Part shown: positions 55,041-63,927 of the stretch, in pieces | Numbering within the stretch: position 1 is the first letter of the stretch | Layout of the letters: the number at the start of each line of letters is the position of its first letter | DNA from: Bacteroidetes bacterium HGW-Bacteroidetes-5 | GTDB lineage: Bacteria; Bacteroidota; Bacteroidia; Bacteroidales; UBA932 | DNA: 64,000 nt | Assembly: GCA_002842515.1 (NCBI GenBank) | Contig: PHDC01000001.1 | Location: 1,488,001-1,552,000 of the forward strand | Reading direction: 5' to 3' | The notes under the pieces: model-generated | Database searches by the model: none | Seen by the model: only the letters and a program-made list of their open reading frames with translations | Told to the model about the DNA's origin: nothing | Position numbers and translations under genes: made by a program

Positions 55041-55676
55041 TTACCCTACAACCCAGGCTAACACGTGGTTTTCCATAATTTCGTAGCAGAGATCAAACTC
55101 CTGCTCAACTCCCTCTTTATCTGTAAAGATGGCTGTGAGCTCCCCGCTCTCTTTTGGTTGAAATCTCTTTATATAAATCTGTTTTGCAAAGTCTATATCC
55201 GTCAATGACATCCTTTTAAAGATTGCCTCTTTTGCGCTCCAATAAATTGCAAGGTGGGTATTTCTGTTTTTTTCGTTAATAGATTCACGCTCCAGTTCCG
55301 AGAGTGCCTTTTTTTCAACAACAGAGAAGCTCCTCTCCAGTGACTCAATATCAATACCAACACTATCTTGCGGATGGGTAAGAATTGCCACAAATCTGCC
55401 GGTATGAGAGATGCTGATCTCTGTAAGGCTGTTTTGTAAAAATGGCCTTCCGTTATCGTGGTGACCCAGATAAACTTTACCATCAAACAGCTCATTAAGT
55501 AAAGCTCTTACTGCCAGACGCTCGCGTCTTCTGGCGCTGTTGCGTATCAGTTGAAGCTCCTCAATCTCATCATTTGGCACAGAGCTTAGTTCCAAAAGCT
55601 GCTCTTCGCTCTCGGTAATATCCCAAATGGATATTGTTGCCCCGTTGTCTAACTCTTTAGTGTAATATAGTCCCAT
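55041..55676 (-). CDS. 4'-phosphopantetheinyl transferase superfamily protein
   Basis: A 211-residue Sfp/AcpT-like enzyme that adds phosphopantetheine from CoA to carrier proteins. The magnesium motif VGIDIE near residue 111 and WSAKEAIFK near 145 are clear, with ISHTGRFVA before them. No polyketide or NRPS genes are close, so the target may be fatty-acid ACP. It follows the CBS protein gene by 26 bases. Confidence 0.9.
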   Translation of the reverse strand: MGLYYTKELDNGATISIWDITESEEQLLELSSVPNDEIEELQLIRNSARRRERLAVRALLNELFDGKVYLGHHDNGRPFLQNSLTEISISHTGRFVAILTHPQDSVGIDIESLERSFSVVEKKALSELERESINEKNRNTHLAIYWSAKEAIFKRMSLTDIDFAKQIYIKRFQPKESGELTAIFTDKEGVEQEFDLCYEIMENHVLAWVVG

Positions 55677-55702
55677 ATTGGTATTAAATAAAACTACCTT
55701 TT

Positions 55703-56677
55703 TTAAGTTTCATCTGACTCATCTGAAATTTCACCCACTATCTCCTCCAGAACATCTTCCAGAGTTACTATCCCGTCTGTACCTCCGTACTCGTCTACAA
55801 CAAGTGCCAGATGTATCTTTTTCTGGCGAAACTCCTCCAGAAGGTCGTTGATCTTTTTACTTCCCGGAACAAAATATGCCTCTCTTATAAGCTTATGCCA
55901 GTCAAAATCCTTTACTCCGTCTCTTATGTATCCAACCAAATCTTTGACATATAGAAAACCTCGAACACTATCCAGATTCTTCTCATATACTGGAAGTCTG
56001 GAGTATCCACACTCAATTGCCTTATTAAGAACCTCACTTGAACTCATTGATGTACTAAGTGCTGCCACCTCAACTCTAGGTCTCATTATCTCTGATACAG
56101 ATGTTGTTGACAGGTCCGCTATGCTTTTAAGCAGTCTCTTCTCTTCGACCTGAGATGCATCCGAAATGTTATCTACATCTGTAATATCCTCAATTGACTG
56201 TGCCTCCCTCTGCTCTCTGCTCTCGTCCAAAGCCGTATTGAATCGACTTAGTATAATATTAAACGGAGCTCCAAGCCTGCACAGTAGATATGCAAAAAGA
56301 GATAGTCTGCCAAATATCATTTGCCCTCTCCTATTTACAATAAAAGAAAGTGAAGCATTAACGATAAAAAAGAGAGTTACAGAAATTGCTGCAGCAGCAA
56401 TAGGTTGATTGAAGATTTTAGTGATAAGAAAGATTATCCCGATCTTTAAAAGCAGCGAAAATTGAAGCATTGTCCCCTCAAATTCTGCCGGCGAAGAGAG
56501 CATTCTGGCAACTCGTTTAGCGCCTCTGCTTTGATTTTCGTTAAGACTTGCCTGTGATACTCTAAGTTGCCTGTAAGATAAATCAAGAGCAGCTATCAGG
56601 ACATAAACCAGCAGAGCGAAGATAAGAGTTATCTCCTGGGAGAAATAGTCGTCTATTATACTACTGGGAGGTTCCAA
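55703..56677 (-). CDS. CBS-domain membrane protein, GldE/hemolysin C-like, short form
   Basis: A 324-residue protein. It has an N-terminal DUF21-type membrane region (helices at about 15-35, 68-95, 100-115, 120-140), then a CBS pair (MRPRVEVAALS to KDLVGYI and KINDLLEEFRQKKIHLALV to VTLEDVLEEIVGEI). Full GldE/CorC-type proteins carry about 80 more residues, the CorC/HlyC domain; this one stops at EISDESDET right after the second CBS domain. In flavobacteria GldE is linked to gliding and secretion, but there is no gld cluster here. It sits in the S37-DUF2156-CBS-PPTase run. Confidence 0.8.
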   Translation of the reverse strand: MEPPSSIIDDYFSQEITLIFALLVYVLIAALDLSYRQLRVSQASLNENQSRGAKRVARMLSSPAEFEGTMLQFSLLLKIGIIFLITKIFNQPIAAAAISVTLFFIVNASLSFIVNRRGQMIFGRLSLFAYLLCRLGAPFNIILSRFNTALDESREQREAQSIEDITDVDNISDASQVEEKRLLKSIADLSTTSVSEIMRPRVEVAALSTSMSSSEVLNKAIECGYSRLPVYEKNLDSVRGFLYVKDLVGYIRDGVKDFDWHKLIREAYFVPGSKKINDLLEEFRQKKIHLALVVDEYGGTDGIVTLEDVLEEIVGEISDESDET

Positions 56678-56702
56678 CTAAAATTTATATTTGTTATTGC
56701 TG

Positions 56703-56710
56703 CAAATATA
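56703..56710 (-). promoter_or_regulatory. Possible internal promoter for the CBS-protein gene
   Basis: TATATTTG on the minus strand, full -7 match, just after the DUF2156 stop and 26 bases before the CBS-protein start. -33 not evident. Confidence 0.4.
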
Positions 56711-56711
56711 A

Positions 56712-57599
56712 TTAAAATAATTTTGCATAAAATTTTTCAAGCATAAATATTGGATAATAGGACTCCTTCGCTTTTCTTAAACCCTCATCTCCAATATCAT
56801 CCTCTCTATTGACATATTGATATCCGGGAGCCACCCTGGAGAGAAACTCTCTGTTAATCATTGGGTACGCCCCTCTAACCTCAGAAAAGGCCTTCTCTAT
56901 ATGTACAATAACTGTATCTGAGTTAATAACCTCTCCTATTGTATAGGCAACAATTTTGCCCTCAACTCTTAACACCCCACCCCTTAAGTTGAGATGATGG
57001 TAGTTATCCAGACACTTTTCAACTGCACAACTCTCCCAAGATAGAGTTTCGTATTTTTTGCACTCAACCCTTGCACACCACTCGTGGTTGAACTCCTTAA
57101 TTTCAGGAATCATATCTGAATTAAGCTCTTCGTAGCTCCATTTATTGTTGGCAGCAAAGAAGTTTAAGTGGTTTCTCTTTGGCTGAAGTTTTTTGCCGGA
57201 TAGAGAGATAAGTTTTTCACTTTCATATATGTAGTCAAAACTATCTCTTATAGGATCAAAAATAAACCTATCCGGGAAGTGACTCTTTAACTCTTGTGCC
57301 GTCTTTTCTGTTACTCCAATGAGAGTAAAAGATGAGCCGTTGTTAGCAGCATCTTCCATCATCAATTCGATAACCTCTTTAACATCTCCGCTACCCGCAG
57401 GATAGAGATAGCGAAAATCGGGAGCAGATCCTGTTCTAAGCATCAGAAAATCTTTGTATCTTCCTATTTTAGATTGATATATACCATCCCAAATATACAA
57501 GTTCGTGAAACAATACTCTGCTCCACGAAAATCTGAGATCCTTAACAAGATGTCTGCCCAAGCTTTATCTTCTATCTCAATTTTTTTGAATTCCAACAT
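56712..57599 (-). CDS. DUF2156 / phosphatidylglycerol lysyltransferase-domain protein
   Basis: A 295-residue double-GNAT-fold protein of the DUF2156 type, seen in the C-terminal half of lysyl-phosphatidylglycerol synthases but here soluble and without a flippase part. Recognisable segments are YCFTNLYIWDG near residue 30, LQPKRNHLNFF near 138 and YPMINREFLSR near 248. Possible donor is an aminoacyl-tRNA or acyl-CoA; the role is unknown. It is 6 bases after the S37 peptidase gene, suggesting joint expression. Confidence 0.8.
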   Translation of the reverse strand: MLEFKKIEIEDKAWADILLRISDFRGAEYCFTNLYIWDGIYQSKIGRYKDFLMLRTGSAPDFRYLYPAGSGDVKEVIELMMEDAANNGSSFTLIGVTEKTAQELKSHFPDRFIFDPIRDSFDYIYESEKLISLSGKKLQPKRNHLNFFAANNKWSYEELNSDMIPEIKEFNHEWCARVECKKYETLSWESCAVEKCLDNYHHLNLRGGVLRVEGKIVAYTIGEVINSDTVIVHIEKAFSEVRGAYPMINREFLSRVAPGYQYVNREDDIGDEGLRKAKESYYPIFMLEKFYAKLF

Positions 57600-57605
57600 A
57601 ACAGA

Positions 57606-58916
57606 TTATTCCGAAAGCCATAACTTTAAAGTCTCAACCGCTTCTTCTCTCATTTGAGGGGGTAGAGTAGATATTCTAGCCCTGTGGCTCCCTTTTGGTT
57701 CAATAAAGAGAACAATGTTTTTGCCTTTTGGTTCATTTACCTTAACTGCACTCCACGGGTCAAACTCACCATAAACAAACATCATCCGCTCCTGGGTACC
57801 GGCAACAAATCGTTTTAATTTTCTATAGAGAGCCTTATCAAATTTAAATTCGGCACCTGCCGGGAGAAAAAGTTTGTTGAGGTAACCCTTTGAATTTTTG
57901 ATTGCTAACAACCCTTTAAATGGACGAGTGTCATATCCGTAATAGCCTAACTCTCTTGCTGCCTGCACAAAAAATGCTGTAGTTGAGCTTTCGTTTACAA
58001 AATAGTCAACGGGGCTAATCTTCATCCAGTATTTGAACACCTCGTTTGCAGAGGATCCTTTCGCCGGCACCTCCGAGATAGGGCTACCCCACTGCCAGAA
58101 AGCGAATGGGAACTCCAGAACCGAATAGTCATAGATCTCTCTTGTGGATAGGTTAAACTTGTAACCCTTTACACTACATAAAGAGTCAAATTTTGGCTGC
58201 AGCTCCTCTCTTCGGTTAAGAACTTCAAACTGAAAATTCTCCAGCAACTCTCTTTGTTGCGGAGTCCCAACAAATTTACTCAGGAACGGCTCGTGCCTGC
58301 CATCTTCTCTGCCTTTACACAGGGGTGCAACATAGGGAACCGTAATATCTACATCATCTGGGAAAAAAGCCCGGTAGATGAGGGCTGTCTGACCACCCTT
58401 ACTCACTCCGGTTGCAATCCACTTGCCTTTGTAAAACTGCTCAAATGCCTTTTTGATTTTATGAAGGTCATATGCAGAGTTTTCGGCTGTAAGATATTTC
58501 CACTCCAGAGGCTTTGGCGTTGACTCCAGAAAATACCTGTGCTCCACAAACACAATATTAGTCTCAAAAAGTCTTGATAACTCATCCCTGTATCTTGGGT
58601 TAGATGCATAGGCCGCTCCATAACCCTCAGTTACAATTACTGTCGGTCTGCTGAATGACACATTCATTAGATAGACCCGTTGAGTAAAGCTACCTGCAGA
58701 TGGATTCTTGTGATCTAAAGGCTGTTGAAAATATAGAACATACTTGTCGTTGAAATTCGGACTCTCCAACCGTTTAACTCCGCTAACCCCCGGGATAGCC
58801 TCAATTCTTGAGATAAGAGTATCTCTGTGCTGAGAAAAGAGGGAGGAGGATGTAGATGTAAACAGTAAAATAACTGCTATAAGGGAAAGTACCCTTTTAC
58901 CTTTGTATTTGTACAT
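57606..58916 (-). CDS. Peptidase S37 (PS-10 type tripeptidyl aminopeptidase), secreted
   Basis: A 436-residue exported serine peptidase. A signal sequence (about 8-28, ending SSSLFSQ) is followed by an alpha/beta-hydrolase domain with S172 in ATGVSKGGQTA, a likely acid in YGEFDPWSAV and a histidine in PKGSHRARI. S37 peptidases take tripeptides from N-termini. It fits the other exported peptidases of the window. Its promoter lies in an inverted repeat shared with tyrS. Confidence 0.88.
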   Translation of the reverse strand: MYKYKGKRVLSLIAVILLFTSTSSSLFSQHRDTLISRIEAIPGVSGVKRLESPNFNDKYVLYFQQPLDHKNPSAGSFTQRVYLMNVSFSRPTVIVTEGYGAAYASNPRYRDELSRLFETNIVFVEHRYFLESTPKPLEWKYLTAENSAYDLHKIKKAFEQFYKGKWIATGVSKGGQTALIYRAFFPDDVDITVPYVAPLCKGREDGRHEPFLSKFVGTPQQRELLENFQFEVLNRREELQPKFDSLCSVKGYKFNLSTREIYDYSVLEFPFAFWQWGSPISEVPAKGSSANEVFKYWMKISPVDYFVNESSTTAFFVQAARELGYYGYDTRPFKGLLAIKNSKGYLNKLFLPAGAEFKFDKALYRKLKRFVAGTQERMMFVYGEFDPWSAVKVNEPKGKNIVLFIEPKGSHRARISTLPPQMREEAVETLKLWLSE

Positions 58917-58942
58917 ATGTAAAAACTTAGTTTTGAGTAATC

Positions 58943-58976
58943 GGGCAAAAGTAAAGAAAAAACCTTACTTTTGCCC
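58943..58976. promoter_or_regulatory. Divergent promoters inside a perfect inverted repeat
   Basis: GGGCAAAAGTAA (58943-58954) and TTACTTTTGCCC (58965-58976) are perfect 12-base inverted copies separated by 10 bases. Each arm contains a full -7 box TACTTTTG facing outward: minus strand 58953-58946 for the S37 gene and plus strand 58966-58973 for tyrS. Neither has TTTG at the -33 position. The repeat could also be an operator. Confidence 0.55.
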
Positions 58977-58992
58977 CAAATTAGTATAGCAA

Positions 58993-60282
58993 ATGAGCAA
59001 CTTTGTCAAAGAACTTACCTGGAGAGGAATGGTCCACAATATTATGCCCGGGACCGAAGAGCAACTGCAAAAAGAGCAGACATCTGCATATGTGGGAATT
59101 GACCCCACTGCAGATTCACTACATATAGGACATCTCGTTAGTATAATGATGCTTAGACATCTGCAGGCTTGCGGGCACAAACCCATCGCACTTGTGGGGG
59201 GAGCTACAGGTATGATTGGAGACCCCTCTATGAAATCTACCGAGAGAAATCTGCTGGACGAAGCAACCCTTCGACACAATCAAAATGCAATAAAAGAGCA
59301 ACTCTCCCACTTTCTGGACTTCGACTCCGATGCCCCAAACGCCGCTATTCTGGTTAATAACTACGACTGGATGAAAGATTACACATTTCTTCATTTCATA
59401 AGGGATGTGGGTAAGCACATTACAGTAAACTATATGATGAGTAAAGAGTCTGTAAAAAAGAGAATTACCGGAGATGAGCGGGAGGGGATGTCATTTACAG
59501 AGTTTACCTATCAACTTGTTCAGGGGTATGACTATCTGCACCTCTACAACAATTACGGGTGCAAATTGCAGATGGGAGGAAGTGACCAGTGGGGAAATAT
59601 CACTACCGGCACAGAGCTTATTCGCAGAAAAGAGTCCGGCGAGGCATTTGCCCTCACCTGCCCTCTTATCACAAAAGCAGACGGAGGTAAATTTGGAAAA
59701 ACCGAACAGGGCAATATTTGGCTTGACCCTAAGTATACAACACCCTACGCATTTTATCAGTTCTGGCTGAATGTCAGCGATGAAGACGCAGAGAGATACC
59801 TAAAAATCTTTACAATGCTTTCAAAAGAGGTTATAGAGAATGAGGCCTCAAAACATCGTGAGGCACCCCATTTGAGAGAGCTCCAAAAGCTCCTGGCGAA
59901 GGAAGTAACAACTATGGTACACGGAGATGTTGAGTACAACAAAGCTGTTAAGGCCTCCTCAATTCTATTTGGACAATCTACCTCCCAGACCCTGCGGGAA
60001 CTGGATGAGCGAACCTTTTTAACCATCTTCGAAGGGGTACCCCAGTATGAGGTAACAAAAGAGGATCTAAACTGTAATATCACTGAAGTTCTGGCAGTTA
60101 AAAGCTCCGTCTTCCCGTCAAAAGGGGAGTGCCGCAAAATGGTTACTGCCGGTGGAGTGAGTATAAACAAGACAAAAGTAGAGTCTCCCGAAGAGCTAAT
60201 CTCATCGGAAGATTTGTTAAATAATAAGTATATCCTTATTCAAAAGGGTAAGAAGAACTATTACATTCTAAAACTAAAATAA
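58993..60282 (+). CDS. tyrS: Tyrosyl-tRNA synthetase
   Basis: A 429-residue class I synthetase. HIGH motif [11 protein letters not shown] near residue 38, tyrosine site residues in QLVQGYDYL and [15 protein letters not shown]-like KFGKT near 236, and a C-terminal S4 RNA-binding domain (about 360-429). Length is normal for the TyrRS-alpha form. rbfA follows one base later. Confidence 0.97.
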   Translation: MSNFVKELTWRGMVHNIMPGTEEQLQKEQTSAYVGIDPTADSLHIGHLVSIMMLRHLQACGHKPIALVGGATGMIGDPSMKSTERNLLDEATLRHNQNAIKEQLSHFLDFDSDAPNAAILVNNYDWMKDYTFLHFIRDVGKHITVNYMMSKESVKKRITGDEREGMSFTEFTYQLVQGYDYLHLYNNYGCKLQMGGSDQWGNITTGTELIRRKESGEAFALTCPLITKADGGKFGKTEQGNIWLDPKYTTPYAFYQFWLNVSDEDAERYLKIFTMLSKEVIENEASKHREAPHLRELQKLLAKEVTTMVHGDVEYNKAVKASSILFGQSTSQTLRELDERTFLTIFEGVPQYEVTKEDLNCNITEVLAVKSSVFPSKGECRKMVTAGGVSINKTKVESPEELISSEDLLNNKYILIQKGKKNYYILKLK

Positions 60283-60283
60283 T

Positions 60284-60628
60284 ATGGAGGGAGAAAGCAC
60301 ACGACAACATAAGGTTTCAAGGCAATTGCAGAGAGATCTTTCAGAGATTTTTCGCGAGAAGGGGACCTCTGTATTCAAAGGGACTATGATAACTGTTACC
60401 TCTGTAAGAATCAGCCCCGATCTTTCGGTGGCAAGGGTATTCCTAAGCATATTTCCATCTGCAAAGAGCGCAGAGGTGTTTAAAATAGTTCAGGATACCT
60501 CTAAGGCACTAAGAGGAGAGCTCGGCAAAAGAGTTTCAAAACAGCTTAGAATTGTTCCGGATTTGGTCTTCATTATTGACGACTCTCTGGACTATGTAGA
60601 GAGGATAGAAGAGCTGCTTAAGAAATAG
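60284..60628 (+). CDS. rbfA: Ribosome-binding factor A
   Basis: A 114-residue KH-fold assembly factor for the 30S subunit. Typical passages are the N-terminal RQLQRDLSEIF, VTSVRISPDLSVARVFLS and the C-terminal LRIVPDLVFIIDDSLDYVERI. It starts one base after tyrS, so the two are co-translated. Confidence 0.94.
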   Translation: MEGESTRQHKVSRQLQRDLSEIFREKGTSVFKGTMITVTSVRISPDLSVARVFLSIFPSAKSAEVFKIVQDTSKALRGELGKRVSKQLRIVPDLVFIIDDSLDYVERIEELLKK

Positions 60629-60653
60629 ACTATTAACAAATAAACACAGCCAA

Positions 60654-61865
60654 TTGCACCTCCCTCTCTTCATAGCGAAAAGATATCTGTTTGCAAAGAA
60701 ATCGCACAATGTGATAAACATCATATCATTAATCAGTGCGGGAGGTATTGCTGTGGGAACGGCTGCTCTTATTATAATACTATCTGTCTATAACGGATTT
60801 GAGGGACTTATAAAATCTCTTTACGGAGCGTACGAATCGGATCTTCTCATATCACCGGTACTTGGAAAGAGCTTTATTCCCGCCGGTGAGCAATTCGAGG
60901 CAATTCGCAAAGACTCCCGGATTGCAGCATTCTGTGAAGTTGTAGAGGAGAATGTCTTTATTAAATATGGTGACCAAGAGTCTGTTGCTACCATAAAAGG
61001 GGTAGATAGTGCCTACTCCCGCATAACTCAACTCCACCAATACATTAAAGAGGGAGAGTTCTCTCTCTATCACGGAGAGATTCCCCAGGCAGTTCTTGGC
61101 AGATTTCTGGCCTATCACCTTGGCCTGAGAGTTCACTTTAACGAGTCTCTCGCACTCTATTTCCCCTCCCGAAACAGCCGTCTTTCCATTGTTAATCCAT
61201 CTTCCTCTCTCAACACAGAGGAGGTCTTTCCGTCTGGAATCTTCTCTTTGGAGCAGGGGTTCGATAAGAAATATATATTTATCCCCATATCAGTTGCAAG
61301 AGATCTTCTGGAGTATGAGAACGAAGTCTCCTATGTTGAGCTATATCTCAATAATAAAGAGCAACTTCCATCTGTTAAGAGAGAGCTAATTAACACGTTG
61401 GGAGATAAATATCTTATAAAGGATAGATTTGAACAAAATGAGACACTCTATAAAATGATGGAGTCGGAGAAGCTCTCCATCTATATAATACTTCTATTCG
61501 TACTGGTAATAATCTCCTGCAACCTTTTCGGCTCTCTCTCTATGCTCATTATTGAGAAGCGTGAAGATGCCTCAACACTAAAGGCAATGGGTGCAGATGA
61601 CCGGCTTATTAAACGGATTTTTCTCCTGGAGGGGTGGATGATCTCTCTGCTTGGAGTTGCTGTGGGAACTGTGGTTGCTCTGGCATTTTGCTTTGCACAG
61701 CAAACTTTCGGAATAATTCCTATGCCGGGAAACTTCATAATTGAAAATTATCCTATAGTTGTAAGGGCCTCAGATGTAATTATAACTGTCTGTGGTATAG
61801 CGATTATAGGGTTTTTTGCAGCCCATTTACCGCTGGCAATCGTAAAAAAAATAGAAAATTTCTAA
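60654..61865 (+). CDS. LolC/LolE-type ABC transporter permease
   Basis: A 403-residue FtsX-like permease: helix at about 20-45, a periplasmic domain (about 50-265), then three helices (about 275-300, 320-345, 370-395). Features match LolC/LolE, which release lipoproteins to the outer membrane. The frame begins with TTG (60654), giving MHLPLFIAKRYLF; homologues begin this way and there is no ATG until well inside the periplasmic domain, so TTG is the likely true start. The ATPase LolD is not adjacent, which is common in Bacteroidota. It follows rbfA by 25 bases. Confidence 0.88.
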   Translation: MHLPLFIAKRYLFAKKSHNVINIISLISAGGIAVGTAALIIILSVYNGFEGLIKSLYGAYESDLLISPVLGKSFIPAGEQFEAIRKDSRIAAFCEVVEENVFIKYGDQESVATIKGVDSAYSRITQLHQYIKEGEFSLYHGEIPQAVLGRFLAYHLGLRVHFNESLALYFPSRNSRLSIVNPSSSLNTEEVFPSGIFSLEQGFDKKYIFIPISVARDLLEYENEVSYVELYLNNKEQLPSVKRELINTLGDKYLIKDRFEQNETLYKMMESEKLSIYIILLFVLVIISCNLFGSLSMLIIEKREDASTLKAMGADDRLIKRIFLLEGWMISLLGVAVGTVVALAFCFAQQTFGIIPMPGNFIIENYPIVVRASDVIITVCGIAIIGFFAAHLPLAIVKKIENF

Positions 61866-61891
61866 AAATTGATGCAACGTTTATAATATCT

Positions 61892-61912
61892 CCTGCATCT
61901 TTAAGATGTAGG
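61892..61912 (+). other. RNA hairpin after the permease gene
   Basis: CCTGCATC (61892-61899) and GATGTAGG (61905-61912) form an 8-base-pair stem (one G-T) with loop TTTAA, followed by TTTAGGTTTT. It may be a weak terminator or an mRNA 3' stabiliser. GATGCA at 61871-61876 could instead pair with TGCATC in the left arm. Confidence 0.5.
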
Positions 61913-61932
61913 TTTAGGTTTTAGTACACAAG

Positions 61933-61974
61933 AAAAGGGGTCGATGTCTGTAGCAGGGGATCGGCCTTTTTTTT
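61933..61974 (+). terminator. Terminator of the tyrS-rbfA-permease unit
   Basis: GGTCGAT (61939-61945) pairs with ATCGGCC (61960-61966) with one wobble, extended by A-T pairs outside, followed by eight T. Its T-run abuts the ansB promoter. Confidence 0.7.
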
Positions 61975-62001
61975 GCAACAACTCTTAATTTACTACATTT
62001 G
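61972..62001 (+). promoter_or_regulatory. ansB promoter
   Basis: TTTG (61972-61975), 18 bases, TACATTTG (61994-62001), close to ideal. It lies 36 bases before the asparaginase ATG, and the -33 box overlaps the preceding terminator's T-run. Confidence 0.65.
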
Positions 62002-62036
62002 TCTATTAAGAGAGGCTAACAAAACAAAACTACAAG

Positions 62037-63125
62037 ATGAGACAAATTGCACTTTTAACTCTTTCTGTAATTGCAGTTATACTGCTTTCACCCTCCCCGC
62101 TGACGGCTAAAACCCAGTTTGACCATCGGGAGTCAGAAAATAAAAAACCCAGAGTTGTAATACTTGCCACCGGAGGGACTATTGCCGGCTCCGCCTCCAG
62201 CTCCACACAGGCTTCCTACAAGCCCGGAGTACTCAGCATTGAGCAGATTCTTAAAACCGTTCCCGAGATTGAGACGCTTGCCCAACTAAAGGGTATTCAG
62301 ATAAGCAATATAGCAAGCCAAGATATGGAGGAGGGAATTTGGCTTGAGCTATGGAGAACGATTGACAATCTCTTCACGCACGACCTTTGCGACGGTGTTG
62401 TAATTACTCACGGTACCGATACAATGGAGGAGAGTGCCTACTTCCTGAACCTGACCATTAGACACGCCAAACCTGTAGTTATTACCGGAGCGATGAGGGC
62501 ATCTACCTCACTCAGCCCGGATGGCCCCTTCAATCTCTTCAATGCAGTTGCTCTTGCAGCATCTGCAAATGCTCAAAACAGAGGGGTAATGGTTGTGATG
62601 AATGACTATATACTATCTGCAGATGATGTTACAAAGACAAATACCATCAATACAAACGCTTTCGAGTGTCCCAACTTTGGTCCTTTGGGTTATATGAGAA
62701 ACGGCACTCCGCACTTTTTTCGAGAAAGCAGATACACTCACACAGCATCTTCCATATTTAATATTAAAGGGCTGACAGCCCTTCCTAAAACCGAAATAGT
62801 TTACGCTTACGCCTTCTCTTCTGACATTGCAATCAATGCTCTTATAGACGGCTCAACAGAGGGTATCGTGATTGCGGGTGTGGGTCACGGGAACTATAAT
62901 AAAGCTATTGCCGAAGCTATGAAAAAAGGGTCCTCTAAAGGGGTTAACTTTGTAAGATCTTCCCGCATAATTGGTGGCGGAGTAGATCTCTCTGCAGAGA
63001 ATTATGACCCCAGATGGCCGGTAAGCTTTAATAAAACTCCCCAAAAAGCTAGAATTCTGCTTATGCTTGCTCTCACTATAACGAAAGAGCCAAAAGAGAT
63101 TCAAAATATTTTTATGGAGTATTAA
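62037..63125 (+). CDS. ansB: Type II L-asparaginase, secreted
   Basis: A 362-residue exported asparaginase. A signal peptide ends near LTAKT (about 24). The catalytic threonines are T48 in ATGGTIAGS and T127 in THGTDTMEES; NIASQDM and ITGAMRAS are also conserved. The periplasmic type II form usually has high affinity and yields aspartate, which can enter fumarate respiration. With glutaminase it supports an amino-acid-using lifestyle. Its end overlaps ispE by 14 bases on the other strand. Confidence 0.94.
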   Translation: MRQIALLTLSVIAVILLSPSPLTAKTQFDHRESENKKPRVVILATGGTIAGSASSSTQASYKPGVLSIEQILKTVPEIETLAQLKGIQISNIASQDMEEGIWLELWRTIDNLFTHDLCDGVVITHGTDTMEESAYFLNLTIRHAKPVVITGAMRASTSLSPDGPFNLFNAVALAASANAQNRGVMVVMNDYILSADDVTKTNTINTNAFECPNFGPLGYMRNGTPHFFRESRYTHTASSIFNIKGLTALPKTEIVYAYAFSSDIAINALIDGSTEGIVIAGVGHGNYNKAIAEAMKKGSSKGVNFVRSSRIIGGGVDLSAENYDPRWPVSFNKTPQKARILLMLALTITKEPKEIQNIFMEY

Positions 63126-63927
63126 AGAGCTGCTCCTGCGCGGCTTTTTTCCGGAAAAGTCCAAAAATAGAGGATCCGCTTCCGCTCATAGAGGCGTAGA
63201 TTGCACCCTGGTTATAAAGCTCCTCCTTACAGAGAACAAGTTCCGGGTGTTTTTCAAATATATGCTTCTCAAAATCATTGAAGAGATGCTCTCTCCATTG
63301 TTCCACAGGTAGTTTTAAAATATCTCTAAGCGGTATTAGAGGCGCCTTGGGAACAACTCCGCCATAGGCCTCAGCAGTCGAAACAAAAACAGGAGGGGTA
63401 ACTATTTTGATTTGAAGCCCGGCCAAAACCGGAAGATCTATCTCCTCCAGAATATCTCCTCTTCCGGAGACAATCATAGGGTTTATCTCATCCTCGGTAC
63501 TTAGGTGAGCATAGATAAAGAAGGGACAGTCGCTTCCCAATATTGCGGCATAGGATGCCAGAGTCCGTTTATCTATTCCGAGTTCAAATTGCTTGTTTAG
63601 AAGGATAAGCGTACAGGCACCATCGGAAGATCCTCCGCCAAGCCCTGCTCCCGATGGGATATTTTTATAGAGGTGAAACTCTGCCGGAGGTATTTTAAAA
63701 TCTTTACTTAAGAGTTTATAAGCCTTAATGCAGATATTATCTTCTGCTGCACAATTCAACTCTCTGCCATAAATTGAAAAAGAGAGCTTGTCGCTCTCTA
63801 CAATTTCAAGTATATCACAAGGTGAATTAACATCACAGAAGAGGCTCTCCAGATTATGGTACCCGTCACTCCGTTTTTCAATAATCTGAAGACCTATATT
63901 TATCTTGCATTTCGGGAAGATTATCAT
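63112..63927 (-). CDS. ispE: 4-diphosphocytidyl-2-C-methyl-D-erythritol kinase
   Basis: A 271-residue GHMP kinase of the MEP isoprenoid pathway. The ATP loop NIPSGAGLGGGSSDGA (about 86-101), the N-terminal KCKINIGLQI and the C-terminal MSGSGSSIFGLF are clear. Its ATG directly follows the stop codon of the upstream gene (TAGATG), suggesting coupling. Confidence 0.95.
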   Translation of the reverse strand: MIIFPKCKINIGLQIIEKRSDGYHNLESLFCDVNSPCDILEIVESDKLSFSIYGRELNCAAEDNICIKAYKLLSKDFKIPPAEFHLYKNIPSGAGLGGGSSDGACTLILLNKQFELGIDKRTLASYAAILGSDCPFFIYAHLSTEDEINPMIVSGRGDILEEIDLPVLAGLQIKIVTPPVFVSTAEAYGGVVPKAPLIPLRDILKLPVEQWREHLFNDFEKHIFEKHPELVLCKEELYNQGAIYASMSGSGSSIFGLFRKKAAQEQLFNTP

